Assembly: GCA_030715135.1 (NCBI GenBank)
Contig: JAUYVH010000008.1
Location: forward strand, 1-64,000
Reading direction: 5' to 3'
Source of the DNA: Keguizhuia sedimenti
GTDB taxonomy: Bacteria; Pseudomonadota; Gammaproteobacteria; Burkholderiales; Burkholderiaceae_D
DNA: 64,000 nt
This document shows positions 46,740 to 55,552 of the stretch, piece after piece. Below the pieces are notes generated by a model that searched no databases, was not told where the DNA came from, and worked only from the letters and a program-made list of their open reading frames with translations. Numbering within the stretch: the stretch's first letter is position 1; every line of letters starts with the position of its first letter. The position numbers and the translations under genes were made by a program.

Positions 46740-46755
46740 CGACTAATTCTAGGGC
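46740..46755. promoter_or_regulatory. NrdR box 2 upstream of nrdA
   Basis: A weaker match (core CTAATTCTAG, 7 of 10 to CWATATATWG) starts exactly 31 bases from box 1. Tandem NrdR boxes typically lie about three helical turns apart, so the spacing supports it more than the sequence does. Confidence 0.5.
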
Positions 46756-46824
46756 CTGCTTGAAACCTATGCAATAGCTTTTTTTACACAATGCAAGATT
46801 ATTTTTAGTGTATTTGACGCAGTT

Positions 46825-47436
46825 TCAAGTTATAGCAAAGAAGTGCAAAGGCTCTGAGACAGAAGCTTTCTTTGCGTTCATAGAATGCAGATATTCGGTT
46901 TTATAGCGCAGCCAATCGAAACACGGGCCTGGGTCGCTTTTGCGGCCCGGCGCAATATGCTCATGACCTATTACGGTAGTCAACGGATAGCGCGCTCGCA
47001 ACGCATGGGTTAGTCCGGCCAGCTTCTCATACTGGACTGCCTCAAAAGGCTCGAAATCAGTGCCTTCAAGCTCGATGCCGATTGAAAAGTCGTTACATCG
47101 CTCGCGCCCGGCGAAATTTGAAACGCCGGCATGCCATGCCCGGTAGTTGGTTGAGACAAACTGCATCACCGTGCCATTTCTTAGAATTAAAAAATGGGAC
47201 GAAACCCGCAGATCACGCAATTGCGCGAAATACGGATGCGCTTCGCAATCCAGTTGGTTCGTAAAAAGATCACAAATATAGCGACCGCCGAACTGGCCAG
47301 GCGGCAAGCTGATGTTATGAATCACCAAGAGATCGATTTGGCCTTGATCCGGACGGGCATCAAAATTGGATGAAGGTATCCTCACTGCACTATTGCACCA
47401 GCCGTCGGCCGAAACCCTGAAACTAACAAGTGGCAT
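46825..47436 (-). CDS. ampD: 1,6-anhydro-N-acetylmuramyl-L-alanine amidase AmpD
   Basis: AmpD removes the peptide from anhydro-muropeptides in the cytoplasm during murein recycling. The 203-aa product has zinc ligands His40 (VIHNISLP), His158 (GHEHIAPGRKSDPG) and Asp168, plus FGG-type and HFLILRNG motifs, arranged as in E. coli AmpD. It ends with a short non-conserved tail. No signal peptide is seen. It lies between pilR and nrdA with its own upstream gap of 201 bases to pilR. Confidence 0.95.
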   Translation of the reverse strand: MPLVSFRVSADGWCNSAVRIPSSNFDARPDQGQIDLLVIHNISLPPGQFGGRYICDLFTNQLDCEAHPYFAQLRDLRVSSHFLILRNGTVMQFVSTNYRAWHAGVSNFAGRERCNDFSIGIELEGTDFEPFEAVQYEKLAGLTHALRARYPLTTVIGHEHIAPGRKSDPGPCFDWLRYKTEYLHSMNAKKASVSEPLHFFAIT

Positions 47437-47637
47437 AATAAGTTATTTGATAACGTCCCTGACAAAGCTGCGATTGGACATGCTGCATTTCCGATAAAGC
47501 TCACTGATTTGTCAACCGGATTACTCTGGTTTTCAAAAGTTCAGCCAGTCACAATTCCCGGCCAATCCTGTTTCTGAAGCGCACGTATCCATTTCGCAAA
47601 GTCGCCCAGCCGCGTGCTGAACATGAAATCAGCAGGT

Positions 47638-49125
47638 CTATTCCGGCTCATGGATCGCCAAGCGTTGCATCCGATAGCGCAATTGTCGGAAGCTGATCCC
47701 CAGCATTTCAGCAGCCCGCGTGCGATTAAAACGGGTTTTTTCCAGCGCACGACAAATGATTTTGCGCTCAACTTCATCAAGATAATCAGGCAACGAAGCC
47801 GGCAAATCCTCCGGACTCGCAGCCGTCTGCCAATCTTGAATATCGACAGGTGGACTTTCCTTGGCGTCCGGCGCTACCGCAGGTGTTTTCGGCGGCTCAT
47901 TGACCTGCAATGCCAGAGCTTGCTCCGAATTTGGCATTGGATTGCCCTGGATCGGAACCGGCTTGGCCGATTTGAGCACCAGATCTTCGACTTCAATAAC
48001 GCCGTCATTGGCAAAGGCCAGCGCCCGCTCAAGGATATTTTCCAGTTCGCGCACATTTCCCGGAAACGGATAGGATTCCAGCGCCAGCTGCGCTTGCGGG
48101 CTCAATACAATCGGCTGACCGGGAGCCGCGAATCGTCTCAAAATGCCATTGGCAAGCAAGGTAATATCATCCTTTCGCTCCCGAAGTGCCGGCAAGTGCA
48201 GTTCAATCACATTGAGACGGTAATACAGGTCCTGCCGGAACTTCCCTTTTTCGACGCATTCAGCCAGATTCTGATGCGTAGCGCTGATCAAACGTACATC
48301 AACCGGATCTTCGGACGTTGCCCCAACCTTGCGGACCTTGCGTTCCTGGATGGCGCGGAGCAATTTTACCTGCATGGCCAAGGGCAAGTCGGCCACTTCG
48401 TCCAGCAACAGCGTGCCTCCATTGGCCGCCTGAAAAAAACCGTCCCTGTCTTCGTTTGCCCCGGTGAACGCGCCCTTCCTGTATCCAAAAAACTCCGCTT
48501 CCATGAGCGCTTCCGGAATTGCGCCGCAATTCACTGCGACAAAAGGCTTGTCGGCGCGAACGCTCTGACTATGAATGTCGCGCGCGGCAAGCTCTTTGCC
48601 GCTCCCGGATTCGCCTGTAATTGCTACCGGGGCCATGCTGCGCGCAAGACGAGTGATCTGCGTTCGCACGTGCTGCATTGCACTGGATTGCCCAAGCAGG
48701 CGCAAGGATGGTTGTTCGATACGAGCACTTTCTGAGACGCCTGCAATACCACCAGCCGCACCAAGCCGCAATGCCGAGGACACCATGGTACGCAGCTGAT
48801 CCAAGCCAACCGGCTTGCTTAAATAATCAAATGCGCCGGCTTTTAAAGCTGCCACGGCATTGTCTGCACTGCCGAACGCCGTAATTACCGCTACCGGCGT
48901 GCTTTTGCTTGAACCAGCCAATTCGCGCACCAGATCGATGCCCAAACCATCGGGCAAACGCATGTCGGTAAGCACCAGTGCATATTCTTTCGCCGTTAAC
49001 TGCCTGCGCGCGGCGTTCAGTGATTCGGCACTATCAACGTCCAGCCCCATTTTGATAAGTGCCATCTCAAGCAGCTCGCGCAAATCGGCTTCATCGTCGA
49101 CAACAAGAACACAAGGTGACGTCAT
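47638..49125 (-). CDS. pilR: sigma-54-dependent response regulator PilR
   Basis: A 495-aa NtrC-type activator. The receiver domain has Asp10/Asp11, phospho-acceptor Asp54 (LTDMRLPDG) and Lys104. The AAA+ domain has the ATP loop GESGSGKE (171-178) and the sigma-54-contacting GAFTGA (218-223). The C-terminal helix-turn-helix reads NRTRAAEMLGISFRQLRYRM. It pairs with pilS upstream (21-base gap). In Pseudomonas PilR drives pilA transcription; no pilA gene is in this window. Confidence 0.95.
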   Translation of the reverse strand: MTSPCVLVVDDEADLRELLEMALIKMGLDVDSAESLNAARRQLTAKEYALVLTDMRLPDGLGIDLVRELAGSSKSTPVAVITAFGSADNAVAALKAGAFDYLSKPVGLDQLRTMVSSALRLGAAGGIAGVSESARIEQPSLRLLGQSSAMQHVRTQITRLARSMAPVAITGESGSGKELAARDIHSQSVRADKPFVAVNCGAIPEALMEAEFFGYRKGAFTGANEDRDGFFQAANGGTLLLDEVADLPLAMQVKLLRAIQERKVRKVGATSEDPVDVRLISATHQNLAECVEKGKFRQDLYYRLNVIELHLPALRERKDDITLLANGILRRFAAPGQPIVLSPQAQLALESYPFPGNVRELENILERALAFANDGVIEVEDLVLKSAKPVPIQGNPMPNSEQALALQVNEPPKTPAVAPDAKESPPVDIQDWQTAASPEDLPASLPDYLDEVERKIICRALEKTRFNRTRAAEMLGISFRQLRYRMQRLAIHEPE

Positions 49126-49146
49126 ATTATTGGTTCGGGTAGAGGT

Positions 49147-50856
49147 TTAATGGGCTGCCGCCATGGAAAAAGTAATCACGAAACGCCCTGTGGCTGCATG
49201 GCCGACGTCGCCGGAAGCATCTGCCTGGTATTCATAATCAAGCATGGCGCCGTTATTCAAGCATAGTTCGCGCGCCAAATACAGCCCTAGTCCGGTACCT
49301 TTGCTGGATGTGGTATAGAACGGCTCGAATAAATGGGCGCGAACCTCCGGAGTAATTGCCGGCCCGTCATCCTTCACATGCAATTCGAGCCGGTCTGCGC
49401 CATTCTCCACGAATTCCAATTGTATGCTGCTATCTTTCCCACTGGCATAACGCACGGCATTTGACAAAAGATTGACTACAACTTCTCGCAAATGCATGGG
49501 ATCGAACCAAACCCGGTAAGCTTTTTTCCCGCTCACCTGGATGACGCCTTTTCGGACCGCATGGGTTTCGCGGAATTCTTCTACCATGTCGATGAGCAAT
49601 GGGAAAATTTCCAGCGGCTCACCCTGCACTTGCGCTTTTCGGGAGAGCTTAAGTATGTCCTCAACCATGCGGTTCAACCTGACCACATTTTCACCAATGA
49701 TCTTCACTAATCGCTTCTGGGCCGGCTCGGCGACTTCCTCACCCAGCAAGCCGTTGGCATAAGAAATCGCCGACAAGGGATTGCGCACTTCATGCGCAAT
49801 GCTGGCCGTCAATCGGCCCATTGAAGCCAGCTTCAGTTGCTGGGCCTGGTTCTCGATCTCGCTTACGTCCTGCAGAAAAATGATCGTGCGGTCCAATTGC
49901 ATGCCTTCTGCATCTACATTCGCAAACTGAAGCCTCAAATGAACCGCGAGATCACGCCGGCTTCCCTTGTGAACGGTGGTCGATCCTTGTAACGTTAGAG
50001 CCCTTGCCGGCTTAATGACAACAAATATGCCGGCGTTTTCCTGAGGGGAGGCACTGTACTCCTGACACTTGGCCCAGGATGCGAACTCCTTTGCAATCGG
50101 CAACAAATGCGGGATATGCTTTATTTTTTTCCCGATATGCACTTCTTCGTCCGGCAGTTCAAGCATGCGCGCTGCAGCAGGATTGATAGTCACGATCCGC
50201 GCTTCGTCATCCACAACTAAAATGCCATCCCCCATATCCGCAATGACCAAATGATTGATCGCCAATTGAACCCGAAGGTCCCGCCCGCGTTCTACGGCCA
50301 GCTTCTCCTGATTGATCAGCCGGACAGCCAGGCGATTAATCACCAAGGCCGCCGCAAAAAATGCCGCACCATACAAGCCCGCCTGGGAAATCGGCGCCTC
50401 GTCCATGGCGCTTAGCAAGCGATATATGCTTTCAGCGAGCAGCACCAAGGTGGCGAGGGACACCATGAACAAGGCTGCCACAAGCGGCGCCAGAATCGCT
50501 CCACCGGCAAGAGGGAAAAGATACAGAATCGCCAAGCCGCTTTTCATGCCTCCCGCACTGATATACAGAATCGAGACGAAACCGATATCAATTGCGACCT
50601 GAATAACGATTTGCAGCAATAAACGGCGTTTGTAATATATAGCCAGAATGGCGAATAAAGCCACGCATACCAGATAAAGAAAACAGATCTCTTTATAGTG
50701 AAAGTTCTCTTGAGTCCAGAATCCCTTCCGATTATTTAACGTGAAATAAAAAAACAGGACCAGCGCAATCACGACGCGTGTGACGTTGAAGGTCTGCAGC
50801 GTCTTCCATAAGGTGTCTCTGGATCCGTCGGCAGGCAGTATGTTTGTGTGCGCCAT
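49147..50856 (-). CDS. pilS: sensor histidine kinase PilS
   Basis: A 569-aa membrane kinase with six predicted helices in the first 220 residues, a PAS-like domain (about 235-340), a kinase core with His355 in HEVRNPLSAI, NAVRYAS (N-box) and DDGPAIT plus GTGLGLYLAREL (G-boxes). In Pseudomonas PilS senses pilin in the inner membrane and controls PilR. I chose ATG 50856 (MAHTNILPADGS), five bases after the upstream PP0621 gene stop; an ATG at 50970 would overlap that gene heavily. Confidence 0.93.
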   Translation of the reverse strand: MAHTNILPADGSRDTLWKTLQTFNVTRVVIALVLFFYFTLNNRKGFWTQENFHYKEICFLYLVCVALFAILAIYYKRRLLLQIVIQVAIDIGFVSILYISAGGMKSGLAILYLFPLAGGAILAPLVAALFMVSLATLVLLAESIYRLLSAMDEAPISQAGLYGAAFFAAALVINRLAVRLINQEKLAVERGRDLRVQLAINHLVIADMGDGILVVDDEARIVTINPAAARMLELPDEEVHIGKKIKHIPHLLPIAKEFASWAKCQEYSASPQENAGIFVVIKPARALTLQGSTTVHKGSRRDLAVHLRLQFANVDAEGMQLDRTIIFLQDVSEIENQAQQLKLASMGRLTASIAHEVRNPLSAISYANGLLGEEVAEPAQKRLVKIIGENVVRLNRMVEDILKLSRKAQVQGEPLEIFPLLIDMVEEFRETHAVRKGVIQVSGKKAYRVWFDPMHLREVVVNLLSNAVRYASGKDSSIQLEFVENGADRLELHVKDDGPAITPEVRAHLFEPFYTTSSKGTGLGLYLARELCLNNGAMLDYEYQADASGDVGHAATGRFVITFSMAAAH

Positions 50857-50861
50857 GGACG

Positions 50862-51113
50862 TTATTGCGCCGGGAAATGCCGTTGCCGATGGTCTTCGCA
50901 GCAAAACACTGAGTCCATATAGCCCACAACCGCCTCTGAAGCGGGAAAGTACAGGCCGCAATGCTGGCAACGGATTATCGTTTCTGCATTGATAGGAGAA
51001 GGAACGGCATTCTTTCCTTGGTCAGTCTGATCTGACCGCAGCCATCGAGAATGAAGGGACCGGAGTACAGGGATTGCAATAATTAGAATTGCCAACCCTA
51101 AAAAAAATTTCAT
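50862..51113 (-). CDS. PP0621-family small membrane protein with Cys motifs
   Basis: An 83-aa protein with an N-terminal hydrophobic helix (MKFFLGLAILIIAIPVL) and a C-terminal cysteine-bearing segment (IIRCQHCGLYFPASEAV, then FCCEDHRQRHF), which looks like a zinc ribbon. Members of this group sit between ypjD and pilS in Burkholderiales and Pseudomonas. Function is unknown. Its start overlaps the end of ypjD by four bases. Confidence 0.8.
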   Translation of the reverse strand: MKFFLGLAILIIAIPVLRSLHSRWLRSDQTDQGKNAVPSPINAETIIRCQHCGLYFPASEAVVGYMDSVFCCEDHRQRHFPAQ

Positions 51114-51919
51114 GCAAAACCCTTGTGCAGCACAACTTCCAATACAAACCTGGTTCCGACGTAAGCAAGCAACAGGGTCGTAAAACCCGTCAGCGTAAAC
51201 CGAAGCGCCATTCTGCCGCGCCAGCCGCGCCACTTATGCCCTACCAGCAAAATTCCGAACAAAATCCAGGAAAGAAGCGTAAAGACTGTTTTGTGATCCC
51301 ATTTGAATGCCTTGCCGAAGAGTTCTTCGGAAAAGACAATACCGGACAGAACCGTCAGGCTCAGCAGGACAAATCCAAACGCAATCAGCCTGAACAATAA
51401 TCTTTCCATTGTCAGCAATGCAGGAAGGCGATCAATGGCCGCGCCTAAAAAAAACTTCTTTGCTGATAGGGGGTGCTGGTGTAAACGGGATTCCTGCACC
51501 GCCATCAATATTGCATGGAAGGCGGCAATTGTCAGCGTACTGTAAGCCAGCACGGCAATTGCAATATGCCAGGAAAAGGCAACGGACTTGCCCGGGATCG
51601 GGATGACCTGACCGGGAAACAGCAAGGGAAGAATGGCCGAGACTGCGGCACAAGGCAAAACCAGGACCCGCAAGCTGTCCAATGGAAAATTCCGGTTTTC
51701 CAGCCAATAAGTCGCAACCGAGATCCATAAAGTTGCGGACAGCATGAACGCAAATCCTAGGCGCAAAGCATCCGCTGCAAAAATGTTCATTGAAAGCACC
51801 GCACCATGCAACAGCCATCCTATTGCCGTGCCGAGCGATATTGGGGCGGCACGGTTAGCTGGCAACGAGGCACAAATTATGTAAATGACAGCGGCGGCAA
51901 ATAGTAAGTAGGTTTGCAT
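51110..51919 (-). CDS. CcsA/YpjD-family inner-membrane protein
   Basis: A 269-aa integral membrane protein with about eight helices of the cytochrome c assembly (CcsA/HemX-like) superfamily. The histidine-bearing motif WHIAIAVLAYS and a later WDHKTVFTLLSWILF fit haem-handling members, but the full WWD signature is absent. It is the YpjD-type relative often found between ffh and pilS. It is divergent from ffh (349-base gap). Confidence 0.88.
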   Translation of the reverse strand: MQTYLLFAAAVIYIICASLPANRAAPISLGTAIGWLLHGAVLSMNIFAADALRLGFAFMLSATLWISVATYWLENRNFPLDSLRVLVLPCAAVSAILPLLFPGQVIPIPGKSVAFSWHIAIAVLAYSTLTIAAFHAILMAVQESRLHQHPLSAKKFFLGAAIDRLPALLTMERLLFRLIAFGFVLLSLTVLSGIVFSEELFGKAFKWDHKTVFTLLSWILFGILLVGHKWRGWRGRMALRFTLTGFTTLLLAYVGTRFVLEVVLHKGFA

Positions 51920-52268
51920 CGTCTAAGTCTACACTATGTATTATCTGACTTGGAATGGCGTATATAAGGAAAGAATGGCGGATTGCCGGCATCGCCACAC
52001 CATGTCTGCAGGGACAGCCGGACGTGCGGCGGCAGATTGCCCACACCTCCAGACGGTCCGGCATAGCAAAATTGAAAACGCATGCTTAACGTAGAAATTA
52101 GCGTACACCACGAATCCATGATTTTCAAATTTGCAACTAATTACGAAGACAACAAAAGCACTTTTTTGCAGAATCTTGTTCCAAAAGCAGAGGCTCGCCA
52201 TCGGTTAAAATAGCCCTGTTTTTCAAAGAATTTTCTCAGCCCCCAGTCACTTTAGAAGCCCCTTCCCA
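51920..52268. other. divergent promoter region between ypjD and ffh
   Basis: No gene is seen in 349 bases; an 86-codon minus-strand frame at 51941-52201 is Cys/Phe-rich and unconvincing. A TAAAAT at 52206-52211 could be the -10 of ffh, 57 bases before its ATG. No clear -35 was found. Confidence 0.4.
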
Positions 52269-53633
52269 ATGCTCGACAATCTTACTCAACGCCTAGCCAA
52301 AGTCGTAAAAACTATGCGCGGCGAAGCCCGCCTGACGGAAGCCAATACTGCCGAGATGCTGCGCGAAGTACGCCTCGCGCTGCTGGAGGCTGACGTCGCA
52401 CTGCCGGCAGTGCGTGAATTCATCGCCCGCGTCAAAGAAAAAGCCATGGGCGAAGAAGTCATCGGTTCCTTGACCCCGGGCCAGGCCTTGGTCGGCGTAG
52501 TGCAAGCTGAGCTTGCCGCCATTATGGGCGCCGATTTGGGACCGGAAGCCTCCCAACTGAATTTTGCCACCCAACCGCCGGCCATCATCCTGATGGCCGG
52601 CCTGCAAGGCGCCGGCAAGACCACGACTGTCGGCAAGCTCGCGAAATATCTGCGCGAAAAAAAGAAAAAAGTCCTGACCGTTTCCACAGACGTCTATCGG
52701 CCGGCGGCAATCGGACAGCTGCAAACCGTGACGGCGCAGGCCGGTGCCGATTTTTTCCCGTCTCAGGCAACCGATAAGCCGGTAGCCATTGCTCAGGCCG
52801 CGCTAGACTATGCGAAACGGCATTTTCACGATGTATTGATCATCGACACTGCCGGCCGGTTAGGCATCGACGAAGCGATGATGCAGGAGATCAGTGCACT
52901 GCATGCAGCGGTCAAGCCGATTGAAACCCTGTTTGTAGTCGATGCCATGCTTGGTCAGGACGCAATCAACACGGCCAAGGCGTTCAATGACGCCCTGCCC
53001 TTGACTGGCGTGGTACTGACCAAGCTTGACGGCGATTCACGCGGTGGCGCTGCGCTTTCGGTGCGCCACATTACCGGCAAGCCGATTAAGTTTGCCGGCG
53101 TAGCAGAAAAGCTTGATGGCCTGGAGGCATTCGATCCGCAGCGGATGGCAAACCGCATTCTCGGTATGGGTGACATTCTTGCACTGGTCGAGGAAGCACG
53201 CAAAGGCGTGGACGTGGAAGCTGCGCAAGATTTGGCGCACAAAATCAAGGGCGGCGGCAAATTCGATCTGAACGACTTCAAGGCCCAGATAGGCCAAATG
53301 AAGAAGATGGGTGGTCTGTCTAGCCTGATGGATAAACTGCCGGCCCAGCTTCAACAGGCTGCCAGTGGCGCCAACATGGACCAGGCGGACAAGCAGGTAC
53401 GACGCATGGAAGGCATCATCAACTCAATGACGCCCCAGGAACGGGCAAAACCGGAATTGATCAAGGCATCGCGCAAGCGGCGCATTGCCGCAGGTGCAGG
53501 CGTGCAGGTGCAGGAAGTCAACCGCATGCTCTCTCAATTCGAGCAAATGCAGGCCATGATGAAAAAACTGAAGGGTGGCGGCATGATGAAAATGATGCGG
53601 GGCATGAAAGGCATGCTGCCGGGAATGCGTTGA
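52269..53633 (+). CDS. ffh: signal recognition particle protein Ffh
   Basis: Ffh binds signal peptides and 4.5S RNA and delivers ribosomes to FtsY at the membrane. The 454-aa protein has the N domain (1-90), a GTPase domain with GLQGAGKTTT (111-120), DTAGR and TKLDGDSRGG, and a Met-rich M domain (about 330-454) ending MMKMMRGMKGMLPGMR. Length is typical. It follows its own promoter region; no ffs RNA gene was seen nearby. Confidence 0.97.
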   Translation: MLDNLTQRLAKVVKTMRGEARLTEANTAEMLREVRLALLEADVALPAVREFIARVKEKAMGEEVIGSLTPGQALVGVVQAELAAIMGADLGPEASQLNFATQPPAIILMAGLQGAGKTTTVGKLAKYLREKKKKVLTVSTDVYRPAAIGQLQTVTAQAGADFFPSQATDKPVAIAQAALDYAKRHFHDVLIIDTAGRLGIDEAMMQEISALHAAVKPIETLFVVDAMLGQDAINTAKAFNDALPLTGVVLTKLDGDSRGGAALSVRHITGKPIKFAGVAEKLDGLEAFDPQRMANRILGMGDILALVEEARKGVDVEAAQDLAHKIKGGGKFDLNDFKAQIGQMKKMGGLSSLMDKLPAQLQQAASGANMDQADKQVRRMEGIINSMTPQERAKPELIKASRKRRIAAGAGVQVQEVNRMLSQFEQMQAMMKKLKGGGMMKMMRGMKGMLPGMR

Positions 53634-54021
53634 TGCCGACCGCATCGGCATTACTGCGCTCTGATTGTTGAGAAAAGTCAAACTTACCTATAAGCGCCAG
53701 AGGAAAGACCGCACTGCATCCAGCGTTTTTCCCATGGTGACGGGTTTTGCATGATGACGAAGAGCGCGTATTACATAGCCAGCACCGCAAAAAATTTCGC
53801 AATATCGAATCATTGGATATGCATTTCCAACTCTCGATAAAACTCCTTCTGCATCACTACACACGCTCTTCATCCTCCTCTCTATATACAGTGTGTCGCA
53901 GAATATGCAATTTCTCATGAAAACTTGCAAAAAACACTTGCATACGTAACAAAACACTACCACTATTAGCGGTGCGTGAAATGGCGCATTTTCCCAACAC
54001 TCATGTGAAGGAGGTTCGAAG
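53634..54021. other. intergenic region before the SWIB gene
   Basis: No gene is seen over 388 bases. It becomes A+T-rich toward the right, with runs such as TATATACAG near 53882-53892 that may include the SWIB-gene promoter. A perfect ribosome site (AAGGAGG) sits at 54008-54014, just before the SWIB start. Confidence 0.4.
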
Positions 54022-54537
54022 ATGGCAACAGCCAAAAAGGCCGCAGCTAAGAAGCCGGCTGCAAAGAAAGCAGCGGCCAAAAAACCGGTAGCAAAAAAAG
54101 CAGCAGCAAAGAAACCCGTAGCCAAGAAGGCAGCAGCTAAGAAGCCAGTCGCCAAGAAGGCAGCAGCTAAGAAGCCAGTAGCGAAGAAGCCAGTAGCCAA
54201 GAAGGCAGCAGCTAAGAAGCCAGTAGCCAAGAAGGCAGCAGCTAAGAAGCCTGCAGCGAAGAAGGCAGCAAAGCCTAAAACCGCGCGCAAGCCAAATGCA
54301 GCGTTTATGAAGCCTTTGACCCCGTCTCCAGAACTGGGCGCAGTAATCGGATCCAATCCGTTGCCGCGCACTGAAGTAACCAAAAAAGTCTGGGACTACA
54401 TCAAGAAGAACAAACTTCAAGATGCAACCAACAAGCGCAACATCAACGCTGACGACAAACTGAAAGCTGTTTTTGGCGGCAAGAAGCAAGTATCCATGTT
54501 CGAAATGACCAAGCTCATCGCTGGACACTTACAATAA
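54022..54537 (+). CDS. SWIB/MDM2-domain protein with histone H1-like repeat tail
   Basis: A 171-aa protein in two parts. Residues 1-85 are a basic tail of about eight AAAKKP[A/V]AKK units, one of them shortened to [12 protein letters not shown]. Residues about 95-171 are a SWIB domain ([64 protein letters not shown]). SWIB domains are known from eukaryotic chromatin remodellers and from chlamydial topoisomerase and histone-linked proteins. The tail presumably binds DNA. Start ATG 54022 follows a perfect AAGGAGG site. The repeat is the same unit found in the H1-like protein at 41177-41746. A strong terminator follows. Confidence 0.95.
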   Translation: MATAKKAAAKKPAAKKAAAKKPVAKKAAAKKPVAKKAAAKKPVAKKAAAKKPVAKKPVAKKAAAKKPVAKKAAAKKPAAKKAAKPKTARKPNAAFMKPLTPSPELGAVIGSNPLPRTEVTKKVWDYIKKNKLQDATNKRNINADDKLKAVFGGKKQVSMFEMTKLIAGHLQ

Positions 54538-54553
54538 TCTTCTTCCAAGAGCC

Positions 54554-54589
54554 AAACAAAAACGCCCGCTTACGCGGGCGTTTTTGTTT
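54554..54589. terminator. strong bidirectional terminator after the SWIB gene
   Basis: The 16-base perfect stem AAACAAAAACGCCCGC/GCGGGCGTTTTTGTTT (54554-54569, 54574-54589) has a 4-base loop and A/T-rich outer arms. It ends the SWIB gene on the plus strand. It could also stop minus-strand transcripts from the lytic transglycosylase gene. The rest to 54845 shows no gene. Confidence 0.92.
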
Positions 54590-54845
54590 CCGGGATCATC
54601 GCTTAAATCAAGAGCGCCTGACAACATGACGATGGCATGAGGTCGCCACGCAGCGGTAAACATCTCCTCAAGCCTCTGGTAGCTTGGTGAAAAACGGCTG
54701 CTGGCCATTCTGCAATCTGAAGTACGCCTCCCGGTACGCGCCTTCCAAACACGCTTCTTGCTATGTTTTAACAAATAGCTCGCACTCTGTACTGCGCTCC
54801 AGATTCAGGATGGGCGAAAAGCACTCCCTTGAATTTGAGACAAGC

Positions 54846-55460
54846 TCATCTGGCGGCAGCGGCATATTCCCAGCGTTTCCAGGCCGCGAGCACGGCATTC
54901 GGATATTCCGGCCGCCCGCGGCTGCCGTTGTAGCGGCCAAGCGCCAGGTAAAGATTGCCTTTTTCCATATCAATATACATACGCAAAATGGAACAACCGT
55001 AACGCAGGTTGGTTTGCATATGAAAAAGCTTGCGCGGATCCTTGTCCCCGATGACCCGAGTCCAGAAAGGCATGACTTGCATGTAGCCGCGCGCACCAAC
55101 ATGAGACATTGCATATTTGCGAAAGGCCGACTCTACCTGGATCAGACCTAACACCAAAGCCGGGTCAAGACCAGCTCGTGTCGACTCATACCATACCGTT
55201 TCCAGGAATTCCCTGCGCACCTGCATGTCGGGCAGCTTGCGCTTTAATCGCCCGGACATTTCACCCAGCCAGTGCAGATACCGGATACGCTCGTCAATAT
55301 CATCAATACGCGGCTTGGGAGGGCGAGCATCGGCGATTGCATTGGATAAGGCAACCCTCACCGAATCGGCAAGGGCCTCCTCTTTCTGGTTTCCGGCGTA
55401 AGCCAGGCCACCGCCGAACTGGAGCAGCGACACAAGGAAGAGGCCGAAAAGAAAGTGCAT
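54846..55460 (-). CDS. lytic transglycosylase (SLT-type), exported
   Basis: A 204-aa murein lytic transglycosylase-type protein that cleaves glycan strands with anhydro-ring formation. It has a signal peptide (MHFLFGLFLVSLLQFGGGLAYA), the catalytic Glu in GLIQVESAFRKYA, GARGYMQVMPFWTRVIG, LRYGCSILRMYI and LALGRYNGSRG. I chose ATG 55460 because the signal peptide begins there; an ATG at 55532 would prepend a basic stretch. It lies 20 bases from proS on the same strand. Confidence 0.88.
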   Translation of the reverse strand: MHFLFGLFLVSLLQFGGGLAYAGNQKEEALADSVRVALSNAIADARPPKPRIDDIDERIRYLHWLGEMSGRLKRKLPDMQVRREFLETVWYESTRAGLDPALVLGLIQVESAFRKYAMSHVGARGYMQVMPFWTRVIGDKDPRKLFHMQTNLRYGCSILRMYIDMEKGNLYLALGRYNGSRGRPEYPNAVLAAWKRWEYAAAAR

Positions 55461-55552
55461 TAAACGCTTATTGTCTGATTGCTGCCGGCGTAACCTTACA
55501 CCGATTCCTTTAATGCACGTTTCCACGCCCATTCAACGCCTTCCGCTCTAGC

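Noticed and set aside
46763..46779. Third NrdR-like palindrome (CCTATGCAATAG)
   Set aside because: Its half-sites are one base too far apart for the NrdR consensus, and its spacing to box 1 does not fit.
53688..54383. Minus-strand frame opposite the SWIB gene
   Set aside because: Same cause: a mirror of the repeat tail, with no start signal and a meaningless flank.
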